Below are positions 35,500-47,502 of a stretch of DNA of 64,000 nucleotides, piece after piece. Both the position numbers and the translations under genes were made by a program. The stretch's first letter is position 1. The number at the start of each line of letters is the position of its first letter. The DNA lies in assembly GCA_019671005.1 (NCBI GenBank), contig JAGYYJ010000717.1:19090-83089 (forward strand), written 5' to 3'. Source of the DNA: Hibiscus mutabilis (taxonomy: Eukaryota > Streptophyta > Magnoliopsida > Malvales > Malvaceae). Under the pieces are notes generated by a model that ran no database searches, was not told where the DNA came from, and worked only from the letters and a program-made list of their open reading frames with translations.

Positions 35500-35963
35500 T
35501 TTGGCTGAGAGGAAGCTCAAGCCTTTTCCGGGGGTTTTGTGTGTTGAAGTAAATCTATGTAATAAAGCTTGGGGGTTCAGAGGAAGCGGTGGGCGGAAGT
35601 TTGGGCTTTTTTGGATATACACAATGTCCAATTTGGGATGGGTTTATGTAACATATATATTGATGATTTGATCCATTACAGCCCAACTATTATTATTGGA
35701 TTTTGCATATTTGAAGTTTCAGCAACATTTTGTCCTTATCAGATCGGAAACAACTAAAGCTCCCAACTTTGCTCAACAACAAGCAAAGCAAATTGGGAAA
35801 AATTTATTCCTTTATCTCTCCAAAACTCCCTTACAACTTGCAAATTCTAAGACAACAATTTGATTCCCCCTTTTCCCTTTGTTGTTACAACGCCTAACCC
35901 ACTTCCTCGAATCCAGTAGTATATGCAAAAATCTAGTCTTGGATACATTTAGAGGGTATTTTG
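35500..35963. promoter_or_regulatory. shared divergent upstream region of eS8 and the LOG-like gene
   Basis: The eS8 ATG (35499, minus) and the LOG-like ATG (35964, plus) point away from each other with 464 bases between. It includes GGGTTTATGTAACATATATATTG, 'agcccaac' phrases and, next to the LOG-like start, CT-rich leader DNA (35815-35880). A bidirectional promoter is an inference. Confidence 0.45.
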
Positions 35964-36986
35964 ATGGGGTTTGCACTTTTGGGTACCTCGGGTTCTTATG
36001 TTTCAGTGAGAAATTCCCGTCACTGGAATCCCAAGTTTCAATCTTTCACTTTGAAAGAGAGGTTTGTAGTTGGCTTCAACCTGGCTAAGAAATTCAGGGC
36101 TTATAATATACTTGCAAGACTTCCTCTTTGCAAGAGTGAGCTTGTTGACTTTGAAGAAAGAACAAGCCCAGATGTGGTAATCTTTTGGATAGCCTGGAGA
36201 ATGCTGTTTATATTGGATATCCATAGATTTTGATTTTAATAGCTGCTTTAGAGAATTAGACTTGATTTTATATTATTCTAGCAAAATGCAAATATCTATG
36301 TTGGTTATACTTTTTGGCTTTTGTTTTGTTTTTTATGGTTAGGGTTCTTGTGCATGCTTAGCTGATGTGTTTTCTTGGAGATATAAAAGTTGGATTGTTT
36401 AGTTTCAACTTAGCTTAATGGATGTCATCTTCTTCTGCTGGTTATATATGTATAATGTACCATGTTGGGATAAATTGCTGGTATGTTTACTGTGAAGTAA
36501 GCTTAGTTGCTACTTATTTAATCTTTTGAAAGGTCAGAAAAGAGATCGATCAATGCTATGAACTCATACACAGACTTGGGAGGGGAGTTGTGTACTTGGG
36601 TTCGTCAAGGATGGGACCTGGCCATCCACATTACTCGCGAACGCAGGAGCTTGCTAGAGAGACAAGTTAATTTATAGAGCTTTTATGTATCTTGGTAAAG
36701 GTTTTTTCAGCGGAAGTTGGTGTACTTTGGAACAATTTTCCCTAGTGGTTTGTTCTTTTTCTCTCCTTCCTTTTTATGTGTTCGGTTTTCCTGCTTAGCA
36801 GATAGCTAGCCTTTTGGACTGTACCACATGGACGGGGGCTGGTCCTGGGCTCATGGATGCTGCTATTAAGGGTGCTCAGGAAGCAGGAAAGGCGGTCGGT
36901 GGGTTTAAGATTGGTAAGGAAGCTGGAGAATGGACGTCCTCAAATTTTCATCCATACTTGCCCTCGGAAACTTATCTTACATGCAG
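35964..36986 (+). pseudogene. LOG-like (lysine decarboxylase-like) gene, 5' part only
   Basis: The family includes cytokinin-riboside 5'-monophosphate phosphoribohydrolases and relatives with a Rossmann fold. Exon 1 (35964-36176) starts MGFALLGTSGSYVSV. Exon 2 (36533-36661) gives EIDQCYELIHRLGRGVVYLG and SSRMGPGHPHYSRTQELARE. Exon 3 (36802-36986) gives SLLDCTTWTGAGPGLMDAA, KIGKEAGEWTSSNFHPYLP and ends in TYLTCR with a GT donor. The nucleotide-binding and catalytic PGGxGTxxE part, normally encoded downstream, is not found up to 41.7 kb. The donor after exon 2 reads AC (36662-36663) where GT is expected, and the next usable GT leads to a stop. An LTR fragment begins less than 100 bases after exon 3. 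It is probably a truncated, inactive copy; it resembles the divergent 'lysine decarboxylase family' subgroup more than classical LOGs. Confidence 0.78.
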
Positions 36987-37059
36987 GTGAACCGTGAATG
37001 TTACTGTTTCTAACGGTTTACCGACACCTTTCTAATTCTATGCATTTGAATGATCCTTG

Positions 37060-38235
37060 AAGTAAAAATTCTATGTATAATTGTTTCTTTTGCGTATATG
37101 TGCGTATGTGTTTTTAGTATGTATCTATGTATATTACGTTATATATATTAAGTAATATATATAATATGTTTCTTTTTATCTAAGTATATGTTTTTATATA
37201 TATACTATGTTTATATATTTGAGAAAAGTTATGTATATGTAAGTATTTGATAAGTTGTGTATTATATATTATATTATATTATATATTTTACATGTTTTTA
37301 TACTATATATATTTTTATCGCACTATGTAATATATTATAGCGTTAGTATGATGTAAAGTATATTGTATAGTTATTGTAATATTAAGTATAATATATAGTT
37401 TTAAAAAATACGTTATATAATCTAATATATATAGCTTTCTACAATGGTTTTTTAGTTACATGTATGTTTTTCTAAAGTATATGTCGTATAGTATATGTAT
37501 ATATAGTGGAGTTTTACATCATTATGTGTAGTTGTTTATATTTTTCTGATGGTATGTTGGAATGCATGATTGTATAGTTATATGGTTTTTCACCTGATTA
37601 TGTGTTTTGTCTTTGTTTGGTTTATAATAAATAGCATGCGTTTTCTTTTTGTGTTTCAGAAGTTGCCATTGTTTTGCATATATGTAATCGATTCATGGTG
37701 TTTTGTTGCCTTTTAATATTTATGTTAGATTAGTATTTTATTATGTTAGTATTTATTTATTTATTTATTACATTGTATTTATTTATGTTGGCCACATTTT
37801 AAGTTGCATTCCGGATATATATTTTGTCAATGCGGTGCCCTTTTATCCAAGCGTAAACGGGGCCAGTATCAGACGTAGTGATGGTGGTTGGGCGTTTACT
37901 CTCAGATAACGGAGCTTTTAAAATTTACTCACACTTATGACCAAATTTTAATTTAATCGTCACTTTAATCTGGAAAGTTTAATATTAATAAAGCGGTAAT
38001 TATTAAAGTATCAATCTTGGGCGGTGCAAGGGTGCTAATCCTTCCCTATCCGTAACCGACTCTCGAACCTAACATTTTAAAATCTCTGGTTTTTACGGTA
38101 TCCGGCCTACTTTAGTGGCCGGTGGCGACTCTATTTTAAATAAAATACGGTTTTTTAAAACCCAAATGGAAGACATTTTTAAATACCCAAAAGACCCTAA
38201 ACACCATAAAATCTCGTTTTTTTTATCGCTACAGA
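37060..38235 (+). mobile_element. LTR fragment, same family as the solo LTR (copy C)
   Basis: It contains the family landmarks in order: very AT-rich part, CGTAAACGGGGCCAGTATCA, GGGCGGTGCAAGGGTGCTAA, GTATCCGGCC, GTGGCCGGTGGCGACTCT and the end ATCGCTACA at 38235. The expected TGTAATACC start is absent, so the left end is truncated and approximate. It separates the LOG-like fragment from the telomere-like tract. Confidence 0.7.
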
Positions 38236-38584
38236 TGTCGACTCTATATTTTTTTAACTTCAAAACCGGGCGGGAATTTTCAAAACAAGAAAAATAAATT
38301 TTAAAACTTGAATAAAAAAGGAGCGCCGAACGAATTTGGGTGCTCATACATCTGCATCATCACTGCCATCATATTTCCATGTATCCACTTCTTCTGGTTC
38401 TCATGCCCACGGTACCAACTTGGGTGTCCGATTTCAAATTGGTCGTCTCTCGGGGGCAGAGAGGCAACTTGGGACATTTGTTCCTTGCTCTGTCTTGGAC
38501 ACAGCCTCGGCTTAGGAATTGAGATTCTTAAGGCATTAGGTGTTGTAAAGAAGGGACCAGTTTCCTCCTTCGACCGGTCAGAGA
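38236..38584. other. GC-richer unassigned segment after LTR copy C
   Basis: It follows the LTR end directly and could be internal sequence of that element (AAAAGGAGCGCCGAACGAAT). On the minus strand 38301-38594 is open for 97 codons (phrases DDQFEIGHPSWYRGHENQKK, MAVMMQMYEHP), resembling a gag-like or host protein, but no domain was recognised. Confidence 0.35.
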
Positions 38585-41368
38585 AAAAAACCAAAACCCT
38601 AAATCCTATAAAAACCTAAACCCTAAAACTATAAACCATAAACACTGAAAACCCTAAATTCCAAACCTAAACAAAAAAACCCTAAAACCTAGATAAAAAA
38701 TCTAAACAAAAACCCTAAATCATAAAACCATAAACCCTACATCCTAAACCTTAAATCCTAAATCCAAAACAAAAACCCCTAAACCAAAAACAAAAAACCC
38801 TAAACCAAAAACAAAAAAATCATAAACCCTAAAACATAAAACCTAAACCCTAAACAAAAACACTAAACCCTAAACAAAAACCCTAAACCCTACACCATAA
38901 ACAAAAACCTAACCCTAAACTTTGAATAAAAATCCTAACCACTAAATCCTAAACCCTAAACAAAAAATCCTAAAACCTAAATCCTAAATCTACACAAAAA
39001 ACCTTAAACCCTAGACTAAACCCTAAACAAAATCCTAAACCATAAACCATAAAAAACATAAACCCTAAAATATTAAACCCTAAACAAAACCCTAAATTAT
39101 AATCCTAAAACCCTAGACAAAAACCCTAAACCCTAGAGGATAGACAAAACCTAAAAACCATAAACCCTAAATCATAAACCTAACTAAAACCCTCAACCCT
39201 AAACAAAAACCCTAAAATCTAAACCCTAAAAACATTAAACAATAAAACCTAAATATTAAACATAAACAAAAAAACCCTAAACCCTAAATAAAACCCTAAA
39301 CCATAAACCATAAACAGAACCATAACCCATAAACAAAAAACTCTAAACCCTAAACCTAAAACCATAAACAAAAAATCTTAAACTCTAAAAAATCATAAAC
39401 CCTAAATCTTAATCCTAAACAAAAAACCATAAACAAAAACCCTAAACCCTAAACCATAAACAAAACCTAAAACCTAAACATAAACAAAAAACCCTAAACC
39501 CTAAACAAAAACCTTTAACCCTAAACAAAACCATAAAATATAAACCCTAAACAAAAACCCATAAACCCTAAACACTAAACAAAACCATAAAAACCCTAAC
39601 CCCTAAACAAAACCATAAACTATAAATCCTAAACCTAAACAAAAACCCTAAACCCTAGACAAAATCCTAAACCCTAAATCATAAACCATAAATAAAAAGC
39701 CATAAACAAAAACCCTAAACCTAAACAAAAACCCCTAAACTCTAGACAAAACCCTAAACAAAAATTAAACCCTAAATTCTAAATAAAGCAATAAACCCTA
39801 AAACCTTAATCCTAAACCTAAACAAAAAACCCTAAACCTAAGACAAAACCCTAAACCCTAAACAAAACCATAAATCATAAACCATAAAACCCTAAACCCT
39901 AAACAAAATCCATAAACTCAAAACAAAACCACAAACCCATAAACCTTAACCCTAAACAATAACCTTAAACCTAAAATAAAGCCCTAAACCCTAAACAAAA
40001 ATAGTAAAACATAAAACCTTAACCCTAAACTTAAACAAAAAACCTAAGCCCTAGATAAAACCCTAAACAAAAACCTAAACCATAAAACCATAAACCTTAA
40101 ACAAAAAACCCTAAATCCTAAACATTACACAAAACCCTAAACAAAAAACCCTTAACCCTAAACAAAAAATATAAACCCAAAATCCTAATGCTAGACAAAA
40201 ACCCTAAATCATAAACAAAAACCCTATACAAAAACCATAAACCCTAAATCTTAAACATAAATAAAAACCCTAAACCCTAGACAAAATCCTAAACCATAAA
40301 CCCTAAAACCCCTAAAACCTAAAAACTATACCTAAACCTAAACCCTAAACAAAACCATAAACCCTAGACAAGAAAAACTAAAACCTAAACAAGAAACACT
40401 AAGCCTTAAGCCCTAATTAAAACCATAAACCCTAAACCCTTAAACACTAAACCATAAGAAAAAAACCCAAAACACTAAACAAAAAACCATAAACCCTAAA
40501 TAAAAACCTTAAACCCTGAATCTAAACAAAAAACACAAAACCCTTGACAAAAACACTAAACCCTAAACCTAAACAAAAACTTAAACCCAAAACAAAAATC
40601 CTAAACATTAACTAAACAAAATCCTAAATCCTAAAACCCTAAAGGCTTTGTCTAACATATGCTCTCTAGCGTATAGGTTAAGGTGTATTTAATAAAATTA
40701 ATTAAGTAGAAGATTATATTGTTGCATTTAATATAATTTTTTTATAAAAATCTCATTTAAGAGGAATATTTGATTATTTAACTCCTTTAATCTCTAAAAC
40801 ACTAAACCCTAAACAAAAATCATAAACCCTAAAACCTAATTCCTAAACATAAACAAAAAACCCTAAACCATGACAAAAACCCTAAACCCTAAAGCATAAA
40901 AACCCTAAACCCTAAACAAAACCCTAAACAAAAACAATAAACCCTAAACAAAAACAATAAACCTTAAAACCTAAATCCTAAACCTAAACACAAAAAGCCT
41001 TAAACCCTAACAAAAACCCTAAACAAAACCCTAAACCCTAAACAAAACTATATATCATAAAACCCTAAACCTTAAACCCTAAACTCAAAACAAAACCACA
41101 ATCCCTAAAACTTAAAACCCTAAACAACAACCATAAACCTTAACCCTAAACAAAAACCCTAAAACCTTAAACAAAAATCCTAAAACTTAAACCCTAAACC
41201 TAAACAAAAACCCTAAACCCTAAACAAAAATCCATAAACCATAAAACCCTAAACCCTAAACACTACACAAAACCCTAAACAAAAAACCCTTAAACCTAAA
41301 CAAAAAGCCTAAACCCTAGATCCTAATGCTAAACAAAAAACTCTAAACCCTAAATTCTAATGCTAAAC
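38585..41368. repeat. degenerate telomere-like repeat tract, about 2.8 kb
   Basis: The plus strand is an almost unbroken series of AAACCCTAAA words separated by AAACAAAAA-type spacers, always with the C-rich strand on plus. This resembles the Arabidopsis-type telomere unit CCCTAAA but is heavily degenerate and interspersed with CCATAAA and CCTAAAC variants. A non-repeat interruption lies at 40645-40795 and begins with CTAAAGGCTTTGT, similar to the right-end marker of the telomere-like MITEs. No ORF is meaningful here. Confidence 0.92.
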
Positions 41369-41720
41369 AAAAACCGAGCTCATCTATTCAGAGAGACCAC
41401 CAAAAAGGCGAGACCTTGCAGAGTGAAGCATCGGGAAAGGGGCAACATCTAAAGGTTGCAAGCGAGCAAGCCCACAAGGGGGTGCAACGTACCCATAAAG
41501 GAGAAGCAAAAATGGAGGAGCCGCCCAAGAGGACCGATCTTCCTCCTCTCGAGAGAGGAGACATGTGTGATCCGTGACTGCTGGAGAAGCAGAGTCTCAC
41601 CGAGAGGACCAAATAAGATCATTAGAGCAACAATTGCAACAAAAAAAGGAAAGAAAAAGAACCGAGAAAAGAGAGAGGGAGGCTGCAAAAGGATTTATTA
41701 TAACTTAATATATTACATAT
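41369..41720. other. GC-richer segment bounding the telomere-like tract
   Basis: Composition changes abruptly from the repeat to a G/A/C-mixed stretch (CGAGAGGACCAAATAAG, GGAGAAGCAGAGTCTCACC). ORFs on both strands overlap here without a recognisable domain. Possibly a retroelement leader or an old gene fragment. Confidence 0.35.
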
Positions 41721-41949
41721 AAATGATTTTATATTTTATTATAAGTATATTTGTCAATTGTATATGAAAATGTTATTTTTATTTATTTTTTAGTTTGTAG
41801 CATAATGTTTAAAATGAATATTTTATTTTCTTAAAAATACTTTTGATAACAATCCTAAATACTCAAATATAAAATTAAATTTTCAAAATCACTTTTCTAC
41901 AGCACTTTTCAAAAGTAATACCAAACTGACCCTAAGTCGTTACCATTAG

Positions 41950-42974
41950 GGGTGACCATTCGTTCGAGTTGAGTAAAAAATTTGAGTTATTTGAGTTGAA
42001 GATTTTTATTTTATGATTCAAACTTGAAAATTTTCTGATTTAAGTCGAGTATATGAAGTTCGAGTCGAATTGAGTTGTCGAGTTGCTGTACAAATTTAAT
42101 TGTAATTATTTATAGTGTTTTAGTACGGTTTGATTATAATTTAAACGACTTTCTCTAATCATATAAGATATACATATATATTCATATTCTTTTTCACTTG
42201 TGTGAGTAAGATTTGTAATGTTTTTAATTAAAAAATGTAATGTAAAATTCTAAACTGTATTTATAATGTTATTTTTAAAGAAAGAACTTTTGAGGATAAA
42301 GAATCGATAGGAGTATAAAGGAGTCAATGAATTGATGAGAAGAAAGAATTAACAAAAAAATAATAGTTGAAGGACCATATTAATAAAATGTAAAGTTAAG
42401 AGACTAAATTGCAAAACGAATATTTTTTGTTAAAAATATTAATTGAAGTTACATAGATTTTACATAGTGGTAGCGGAGCATATGGTTTAAAACTGGTCAC
42501 AAATGGACATAAAACGAAGTAAATATTGAATAAATAATGAAATCATACAAAGTTGATGGGCTAAATTACAAAAATAGGAATTTTATTTTCAAAAATATGA
42601 ATTGAAGTTAAATAGATATTCTACAGTGGTATAAGAGCATTTAATTTAAATTTGATTAAAAATGACTTAAAATAAATTTGAAAATTAAAAATGCTAAATT
42701 ATAAAAAGAGAAAAATTATTTTAAAAAATGAATTGAAGCTAAATATGTATTCTACAGTAGTTTAGGAACACATGATTCAAATTTGGTCAAAAATTGACTT
42801 AAAATGTAGGAGGAATTAAAGAAAAAGAAAATTAGGGACTAATCGTAAAAATGTAAATTTCGATTTTTTGAGTTGACCAACCTCAAACTCGAAACTTTTA
42901 CGAGTTATTTAAGTTGAGTCGAATAATTCAAAATTGAAATAAAAATTGACTTTTTCGAGTAGAATTTTGCTCAC
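41950..42974. mobile_element. inverted-repeat element, GGGTGACCATTCG / GAATTTTGCTCAC ends
   Basis: The left end GGGGTGACCATTCGTTCGAG and the right end, in reverse, GTGAGCAAAATTCTACTCGA are related, and both ends continue with TCGAG-, GAGTTATTTGAGTTGA-type words in opposite orientation. The interior carries the tandem repeat at 42425-42850. No ORF. A second shorter element with similar ends is at 50729-51229. Confidence 0.55.
42425..42850 (+). repeat. three diverged tandem units, 130-160 bp
   Basis: AATTGAAGTTACATAGAT (42441), AATTGAAGTTAAATAGATAT (42601) and AATTGAAGCTAAATATGTAT (42731) each start a unit continuing with TCTACAGTGGT..., a CAT-TTTAAA-TTGGTCA word and a CTTAAAAT-type word. Confidence 0.7.
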
Positions 42975-45900
42975 ATTTAATTACGACAAAAAAATTATTC
43001 TCAAATATTACAGTCATCGTACAAAATGCTTGAAACCATATCAGATAAACTATAAAAATATGCATTATCTTAACCTCTCAATTGTGTCTCAAAATGGTTC
43101 AAATATGTTTCAAAATCGTTAAAGGTTTGTCCTTTGAAAGAGATCGTTGAACATCTCAACAACTTCAACATTATCAATCTCAACTATAATCTCCATTCAC
43201 AACATAAGCCTTTGTACATACCATAAAACTCTGCTTCAACTACCGAACATGGTCCTAGACTTTTCGAGTCACACTTCTGTCCATCAAAACTTTCGAAATT
43301 GAGTAAGAAAGAACGTGACAAACTTCAACAAAATCAGGATCAAAGATAATTTTATTTAATTTGGAGCCATAAACATTAAACACCAAACAATATAAGTTAA
43401 TTTGTTCCTGCTTTTTTTTATCTAATGGGATATTATTTATGTTTTTTAAATTTAATGAGACATTTGATTTTGATAGTTTTAACTGTAAGTAATATTTTTG
43501 TTATGTGTCACAATTTGATTGATTATAAAAATACCACATCATTTTTTTTGTTAAAATTGTTGAATTTAGATATCGTAATAGAAAACATGACAAATACAGA
43601 TGCCATAATCAGATTAATAATAAGTATCACATCAAAAGAAATAGGCAAATTTTTGTACCAAATCATGTATTAAACCCACCATGTTTAGGTTGGAAGCAAT
43701 TCTCTGACCCAATAAGCATTTTGGATCAATGCCAAAAGCTTTGATTAAAACTAAACTTGGAAGTTGAGTGTTGGGTCATTCCAACACAAATTAGCCCATT
43801 TGACATGCAACTTGTGCTGGTGCCAGTCCTCCTGATCCCAAATAAACATAGGATTCCAATCAAAAAATATTCAAAGTAGCCATCATCATTATTAGCCACA
43901 AGTAGGGATGAGTTGGGTTTTTACCGATCCAAGCCCAACCCTAAAATAGTCACATTAAATCTGAACTTAAACCGGTCCAACCCAAAAATTATATATCTCA
44001 ACTCGAACCCAACTTATTCTATAAAAATATTTAATTTTAGGGATTTAATTGTAAAAAAAATTTTAAAGAGAGATAAAAAAATTATTATAAATACCTAATA
44101 ATAAAAAAATAAAGAGAGAATTTTACATTATTAATTTTGAGACATATTAATTTTTAACTAATATCTTTCACCATAAACTCGACTCAAACTTTTTAAGAAA
44201 AAATTGACTAGATCCAAACTTTTTTTTGCAAAAAAAAAATGACCCAATATAAAATGCCCATATGTAGGGCCCACAAGGACCGGTCAACAGAGGAAGATCA
44301 ATAATCTCTCAAATTTACTACCATCTCTCAAACAAAACAAAACAAGAATGCCCCCTCCCTTTGATATTAATTCTCACTTTAAACCTATTTAAGAGCCATG
44401 GGACCCTTTGTGACTTGAATGGCATCAATGCCCTTCACCCTTGCTACTTCTTTTCATGTTCACAACCTTAACCAGTCCTCCTCTATTATCTTTCTTGTTG
44501 TAAAATACTAGTTAACTTTATCTGATAATTCACTTTTAAAAGTCCAATTATGTAAGATCATGTACCAAGTATGCTCATTACACGAGTTTCACAAACAGTT
44601 TCATTTGATGAGTGATCTGTAAATATCACTTTCAACCTTTTATAACATTAACGATGCTAACTTTAATTGATTGTCGATAACAAAGGCAAATTATATAAAT
44701 ATATACAATATTTAATTGGAGATTGTGGAGTGCATGTGTGTTTGACATGCTCAAGAGGTTATAAAAAGTCAGAGACATGGGCTTAAACTACACCTTGAAA
44801 AAACATCATCAAACACTAATTGAAAGAGGACAGGTGTTGCCATTGTCAAAAACCAAGTCTTTGTTTAAGTTATCTTGTTTGATGGTTCCAGCAAGAGTCA
44901 AGATTTGATGACATTTCAGTGAAGAAAAAACAGATCATCTTCTGATATTATTAAATTGGAAAAGCCTCAAAGATTGACAATATTTTGAGTTCTTTTTCTT
45001 TTTGTCCTTTTTTTATTTATCCATTTGAGCTATTCAACAACCACAAAATTGCCTTGGTTTATGGTGAGATTACAATCTAGCTTACTAAGGGCTAACAAGG
45101 GCACTTTTCCCCTAATGCTTTTTGTACCTATGCTAATGGAGGATATATCAATATGTATGTATGAAAAATGGGAAAATTTTAATATATGAAAATCATCCTC
45201 AATTTGGTCTCACCTATCTCTATCAACCTTAAAGGAGAGAAAAGAAAAAGAGAAAATAAACAAGAAAGATGGAAGAAAGCTCCATTTCTATCCCTATCAT
45301 GGGAGACTTTTTTATGTCCAAGACTCACCCTTGATGTAAAAGGCAAAAAGGGTGTTTGGTTATAGGGTTTAGTGGACCATCTTCTTGAAAGCCCTAATCT
45401 TTAAAGAAAAAATATTAAAAAAATCTATTTAAATTTAATGCAATTGGCAAAGTCGTCTTGGACATTTTCGGAGCTATAAGCGAAAACTCAGAAAATGAGT
45501 ATTATAGAATGAAAGAATATTTCATTACTTTGAATAATTAATTTAATATTTTATTAGTAAATTATTATTTTCATTATTTTATTTAGAAAACACCTCAAAT
45601 ATAAACTCAAACAATAAATGACAACTACTAACTTATAAAATTGTCATTTGAAAAATTATTTAAGTTATAATAAAAGTAGAAGGTGAGGGCCTTGAGCGTG
45701 CACTCATTTGCTCCCCCTTCGTAGACGACTCTGGCAGTTGGTTTCGGTTCGATATACATTTAAATATATTTAATTTGATTTGATTTTCAACTTATGAAAA
45801 AATTGTAATAATTAAAATAGTAACGAATTTTATTTTTACATCTAAATTAACAAAAAATATTTAAAATAACATATAAAAATTCTTTTAAAAATTCAAATCG

Positions 45901-47214
45901 ATGAACCCAATCTAATTCGATTTGATTAAGATTCAAAATTTTAAAACTATAAATTATTAAATAATATCTGAATTTTCTTCATAATTGATTAAAACCTAAC
46001 CATTATCACTTCTATGGATTTTTGTTTATTTGAATTTAGATTAATTTTTTCAAAGGGGTAGTTAAGGGACTTTGAATATAGTAACCTTTTATATTAAAAT
46101 TGACTTATTGATTTTCTACCATTTTGGGTTTGCAATGTGGATTTTTAGTTTGAATAGTCTTGGGGAAGGGCATGTTTAAGGAAAATTAAATGACCCCATG
46201 AAAAATTTGAATTTTATCCTTAAAATTTTTAAAAGATTTATTTAACCTCAAAATTTTTTAAAATTCATATTAAACTTAAAATTTTAAATATTTTTAATTA
46301 AAATCCTTCTCAATTTTTTAATTTTTTTTGTGAAATCTCTTAAAATTATTGTAAATGTTCCTTAAATCCTCAATTTTTTTTGAAAATTTTCGTTCAATCT
46401 TACAAAAAATTTTTGGGTTTCAAACTTTTAGGATAAGGGCATGTTTATAGGGGGTCCATTCTACAAAACTATAACACATAGAGGACCACTATTTGATTTT
46501 TTGTTTATATATTATTGCTATTATCCTTCCCTACAAGTATATAACCTTCTATTATTTGAATACTTGGGTTGGGTTCAAATTTTTATTATTATATAGTTTT
46601 TAAAGAAAGTTTGAATAGTCTAAAATCCACCTAATAATTGACTCTTTCTAGACATGCATTTGATAATTAAAATGTATTTTTATTTCTAAAAATCAAGAAA
46701 TTGAAATTAATGACCCAAAGGTCGGTTCATATTAATCTCTTTATTATAGAAATGGGTTTCGAATTAATTTGTCTACTGATATATAGATCAATTTAGTTCA
46801 TGTAATAAAAAGAATTGAACAATGTTAAATCTTAACATAGTTGACGTTTATTGTTTAAAAAATGTCATTTATCTTTTGATGGAGTTAATACTTTTAAAGT
46901 TTTTATGGTTTCTATGGTTGTAGAAATTAAATCTTTTGTTTGAAGTTGAATAAAATGTTTGTAAAAAAGGGATTTTTAGTTAATTTTTAGTAATATCAAC
47001 AATATGTCGCTAAAGTTTTTATGGTCTTCTCTTTGATAGTGCAATTGTGTTTTAGCAATGCAATTAACATTTGTTGGTTGATTTCTATATATTTTTAAAC
47101 AATAAATATTTATTCAATTAAAATTTTATTTGATTCTTTTTATTAATACATGGTTCCTGAAACAACTATTTCAATTTTTAAATTATTATTTCTTTTTTTA
47201 AAGTTTTCTTAAAT
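42975..47214. other. gene-poor AT-rich DNA
   Basis: No credible gene. 43905-44270 may be another decayed inverted-repeat element (GAGTTGGGTTTTTACCG near the left, AATGCCCATATGTAGGG near the right). 44275-45400 is less repetitive but has no long ORF. 46190-46440 holds repeated AAAATTTTTAAA-type phrases. Confidence 0.45.
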
Positions 47215-47467
47215 ACTTAGTTTTAGAGTTTAGAAATTCGGTTTAGGATATAGTGTTTAAGAGTTTAAAATTATAGGGTTATAATTTAAGGAAATTGTTA
47301 GAATTTAGGGTTTGTAGGTTAAAACCTAAACCTCTCATCATATTATCCTAAAACCTAAATCCTAACTTTTAAAACTTAAATACTAACCCTTAAACTCTAA
47401 ATCAAATCAATAAACCCAAAAACTAAGGTCATTGTGAAAACTTTTAATTTTTATCACTAGTGTATTG
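47215..47467. mobile_element. foldback element with TTTAGGG / CCCTAAA arms
   Basis: The left arm (AAAGTTTTCTTAAATACTTAG, then TTTAG words) pairs with the right arm (CCTAAA words, then AACTAAGGTCATTGTGAAAA). The right end TTTTATCACTAGTGTATTG matches the end of the copy at 25261-25572. Confidence 0.65.
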
Positions 47468-47502
47468 AATATAAATCCTTATTACAAGTATTTATAAAGT
47501 TT

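Noticed and set aside
38301..38619. Overlapping ORFs on both strands after LTR copy C
   Set aside because: No domain was recognised and the segment probably belongs to the retroelement; kept only as an unassigned segment.
38585..41368. A true chromosome end
   Set aside because: The repeat is highly degenerate, has A-rich spacers and is followed by more than 22 kb of ordinary DNA.
38585..41368. CRISPR-like array
   Set aside because: There is no constant repeat with unique spacers of fixed length; the organism is a plant.
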